Of a stretch of 64,000 nucleotides of DNA, positions 62,984 to 64,000 are shown one piece after another. A program made the translations under genes and the position numbers. A model generated the notes under the pieces. That model did no database searches. It was not told the origin of the DNA and worked only from the letters and a program-made list of their open reading frames with translations. The stretch lies in contig NZ_QLMI01000006.1 in NCBI RefSeq assembly GCF_003259835.1, forward strand, positions 149,317-213,316, read 5' to 3'. Within the stretch, counting starts at the first letter, position 1, and the number at the start of each line of letters is the position of its first letter. This DNA comes from Flavobacterium aquaticum. Lineage in GTDB: Bacteria; Bacteroidota; Bacteroidia; Flavobacteriales; Flavobacteriaceae.

Positions 62984-63436
62984 ATGTCAAACATTAGAAT
63001 TACCAAACAATTTAACTTTGAAACAGGCCATGCGCTTTACGGTTACGATGGAAAATGTAAAAACGTACACGGACATAGTTATAAACTATCTGTTACTGTA
63101 ATTGGCAAACCTATTAAAGATACTTCAAATGTAAAATATGGAATGGTAATTGACTTTGGCGATTTAAAAAAAATTGTAAAAGAACAAATTGTAGATGTTT
63201 TTGATCACGCTACTGTTTTCAATAAAAATACACCTCATATTGAGTTAGCGCATGAGTTAAAATCTAGAGGACATGATGTGATTTTAGTTGATTATCAACC
63301 TACCAGTGAAAATATGGTAATCGATTTTTCTAATAAAATTAAAAATCTTCTACCCGAAAATATAAAACTACATTCATTAAGACTACAAGAAACCGAAACT
63401 TCTTTTGCTGAATGGTACGCTTCTGACAACGAATAA
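62984..63436 (+). CDS. queD: 6-carboxy-5,6,7,8-tetrahydropterin synthase / QueD family
   Basis: A 150-residue T-fold enzyme in queuosine (and pterin) biosynthesis. The zinc histidines are in ETGHALYGY and NVHGHSYKL, and the active-site cysteine is in GKCKNVHGH. The later DHATVFN and QPTSENMVIDFSNKI (catalytic Glu) complete the pattern. It lies 6 bases after the membrane protein gene and ends before a strong terminator, so it is the last gene of a unit with the enoyl-CoA hydratase. Confidence 0.92.
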   Translation: MSNIRITKQFNFETGHALYGYDGKCKNVHGHSYKLSVTVIGKPIKDTSNVKYGMVIDFGDLKKIVKEQIVDVFDHATVFNKNTPHIELAHELKSRGHDVILVDYQPTSENMVIDFSNKIKNLLPENIKLHSLRLQETETSFAEWYASDNE

Positions 63437-63455
63437 GATAAAACTTTTATAAAAT

Positions 63456-63487
63456 AAAAAAGTCCTCAAATATTTGAGGACTTTTTT
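63456..63487. terminator. bidirectional terminator after queD
   Basis: AGTCCTCAAA (63461-63470) and TTTGAGGACT (63473-63482) are perfect complements with a TA centre, A and T runs on either side. It separates queD from the OmpA-family gene on the other strand. Confidence 0.93.
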
Positions 63488-63505
63488 CATTAGCTATTTT
63501 ACTAA

Positions 63506-64000
63506 TTATTTTTTCACAATTAAGAATTCACTTCTTCTGTTTTGTGCGTATTCTTCTTCGGTACATGGTTTACAAGCCACTTTTGGTTCGCTCTCTCCAA
63601 ATCCTTGTCCTGAGATTCTCTCTTTTGCAATTCCTTTACTAATTAAGTATTGAACTGTAGCTTTTGCTCTTCGGTCTGATAAGTTCATATTGTACTTATC
63701 ACTTCCTCTACTATCAGTATGCGATTTTGCGAAGATAACCATGTTTGGATGCTCGTTCATTACCATCACTAACTTGTCTAACTCTGCTGCTCCTTCTGCC
63801 GTAATGTTGCTCTTATTGAACTCAAAGTATATAGGTTGTAAAATCACTTCTTTCTCTGTAATGATTGGCATAATTGGGTTTAATAACGCTTCTACCACTA
63901 CTTGCTCGTTCTCTGCTTTTTTTACTTCAAAAATACCACTCTCGTATCCTGATTTTGATACTTGTGCACTATAAGCAGTGTTACACATTACTCCTGTTAA
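63506..64000 (-). CDS. OmpA-family protein, C-terminal part
   Basis: The last 164 residues of a protein whose start lies beyond the right edge; the reading frame is open to base 64000 with no stop. A carboxypeptidase-regulatory-like segment (YSAQVSKSGYESGIFEVKKA) is followed by an OmpA peptidoglycan-binding domain (PIYFEFNKSNITAEGAAELD, KSHTDSRGSDKYNMNLSDRR, ISGQGFGESEP). The Cys pair (VACKPCTEEEYAQNRRSEF) is typical for this phylum. It anchors the outer membrane to peptidoglycan. A Met at 63988 is internal, not a start. Confidence 0.92.
   Translation of the reverse strand, partial: LTGVMCNTAYSAQVSKSGYESGIFEVKKAENEQVVVEALLNPIMPIITEKEVILQPIYFEFNKSNITAEGAAELDKLVMVMNEHPNMVIFAKSHTDSRGSDKYNMNLSDRRAKATVQYLISKGIAKERISGQGFGESEPKVACKPCTEEEYAQNRRSEFLIVKK

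Noticed and set aside
1..64000. CRISPR array, insertion sequence, prophage or integrase
   Set aside because: No regular spaced repeats, transposase, integrase or phage structural gene was seen on either strand.

Overview
The window is about 64 kb of a low-GC chromosome from a gliding-type flavobacterium (Bacteroidota, family Flavobacteriaceae, most likely Flavobacterium or a close relative). The evidence is a SusC/SusD locus, type IX secretion (T9SS) C-terminal domains of both type A and type B, the gliding-associated pair gldE-gldD, promoter boxes of the Bacteroidota type (TTG, about 19-23 bases, TAnnTTTG), and many genes with no Shine-Dalgarno sequence. Most of the window is ordinary core genome. 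The accessory parts are small.

1-12.8 kb is a complete maltodextrin/starch utilisation locus. One arm points left: a LacI-family regulator, an MFS sugar transporter, beta-phosphoglucomutase and the start of a GH65 maltose phosphorylase cut by the window edge. The other arm points right: SusC, SusD, a SusE-like lipoprotein and a T9SS-secreted GH13 amylase. A palindromic LacI-type operator lies between the arms. The sequence reads as a pathway: amylase outside the cell, SusCDE uptake, MFS import of maltose, phosphorolysis to glucose and beta-G1P, then conversion to G6P.

12.8-26.4 kb holds tRNA-Leu(UAG), a DUF3078 barrel protein, dxs divergent from tadA, an alpha-2-macroglobulin lipoprotein overlapping PBP1C, RNase G with a structured leader, a 30-residue basic protein and an HU protein. 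26.4-31.2 kb has mutY-ssb-gldE-gldD, a metal-binding lipoprotein and an EamA transporter. 31.2-35.5 kb has two M16 peptidases (one apparently active, one apparently inactive and fused to a lipoprotein-sorting-like domain) and rplU-rpmA. 35.5-45.6 kb has a large T9SS protein with BNR-like repeats and a PA domain, a dGTPase, two small genes, nrdB-nrdA and a DUF3109 protein.

45.6-46.0 kb is an intergenic stretch with a diverged tandem repeat. 46.0-54.2 kb carries marC, a short FAD protein, a leftward operon (HupE-like, dCMP deaminase, S41 protease, hypothetical), a TerB-like gene, fbp, a GNAT acetyltransferase and aspartate kinase. 54.2-55.1 kb is a small accessory islet: one unrecognised gene and a toxin-antitoxin pair. 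55.1-64 kb has a large outer-membrane barrel, a type B T9SS surface protein, an enoyl-CoA hydratase-family gene, a 59-residue membrane protein, queD and the end of an OmpA-family protein.

I found no CRISPR array, insertion sequence, prophage or clearly new large system. The best candidates for undescribed biology are small: a possible small RNA near 41.1 kb, a 41-residue protein gene with its own terminator, structured leaders before rng and nrdA, and intergenic repeats.
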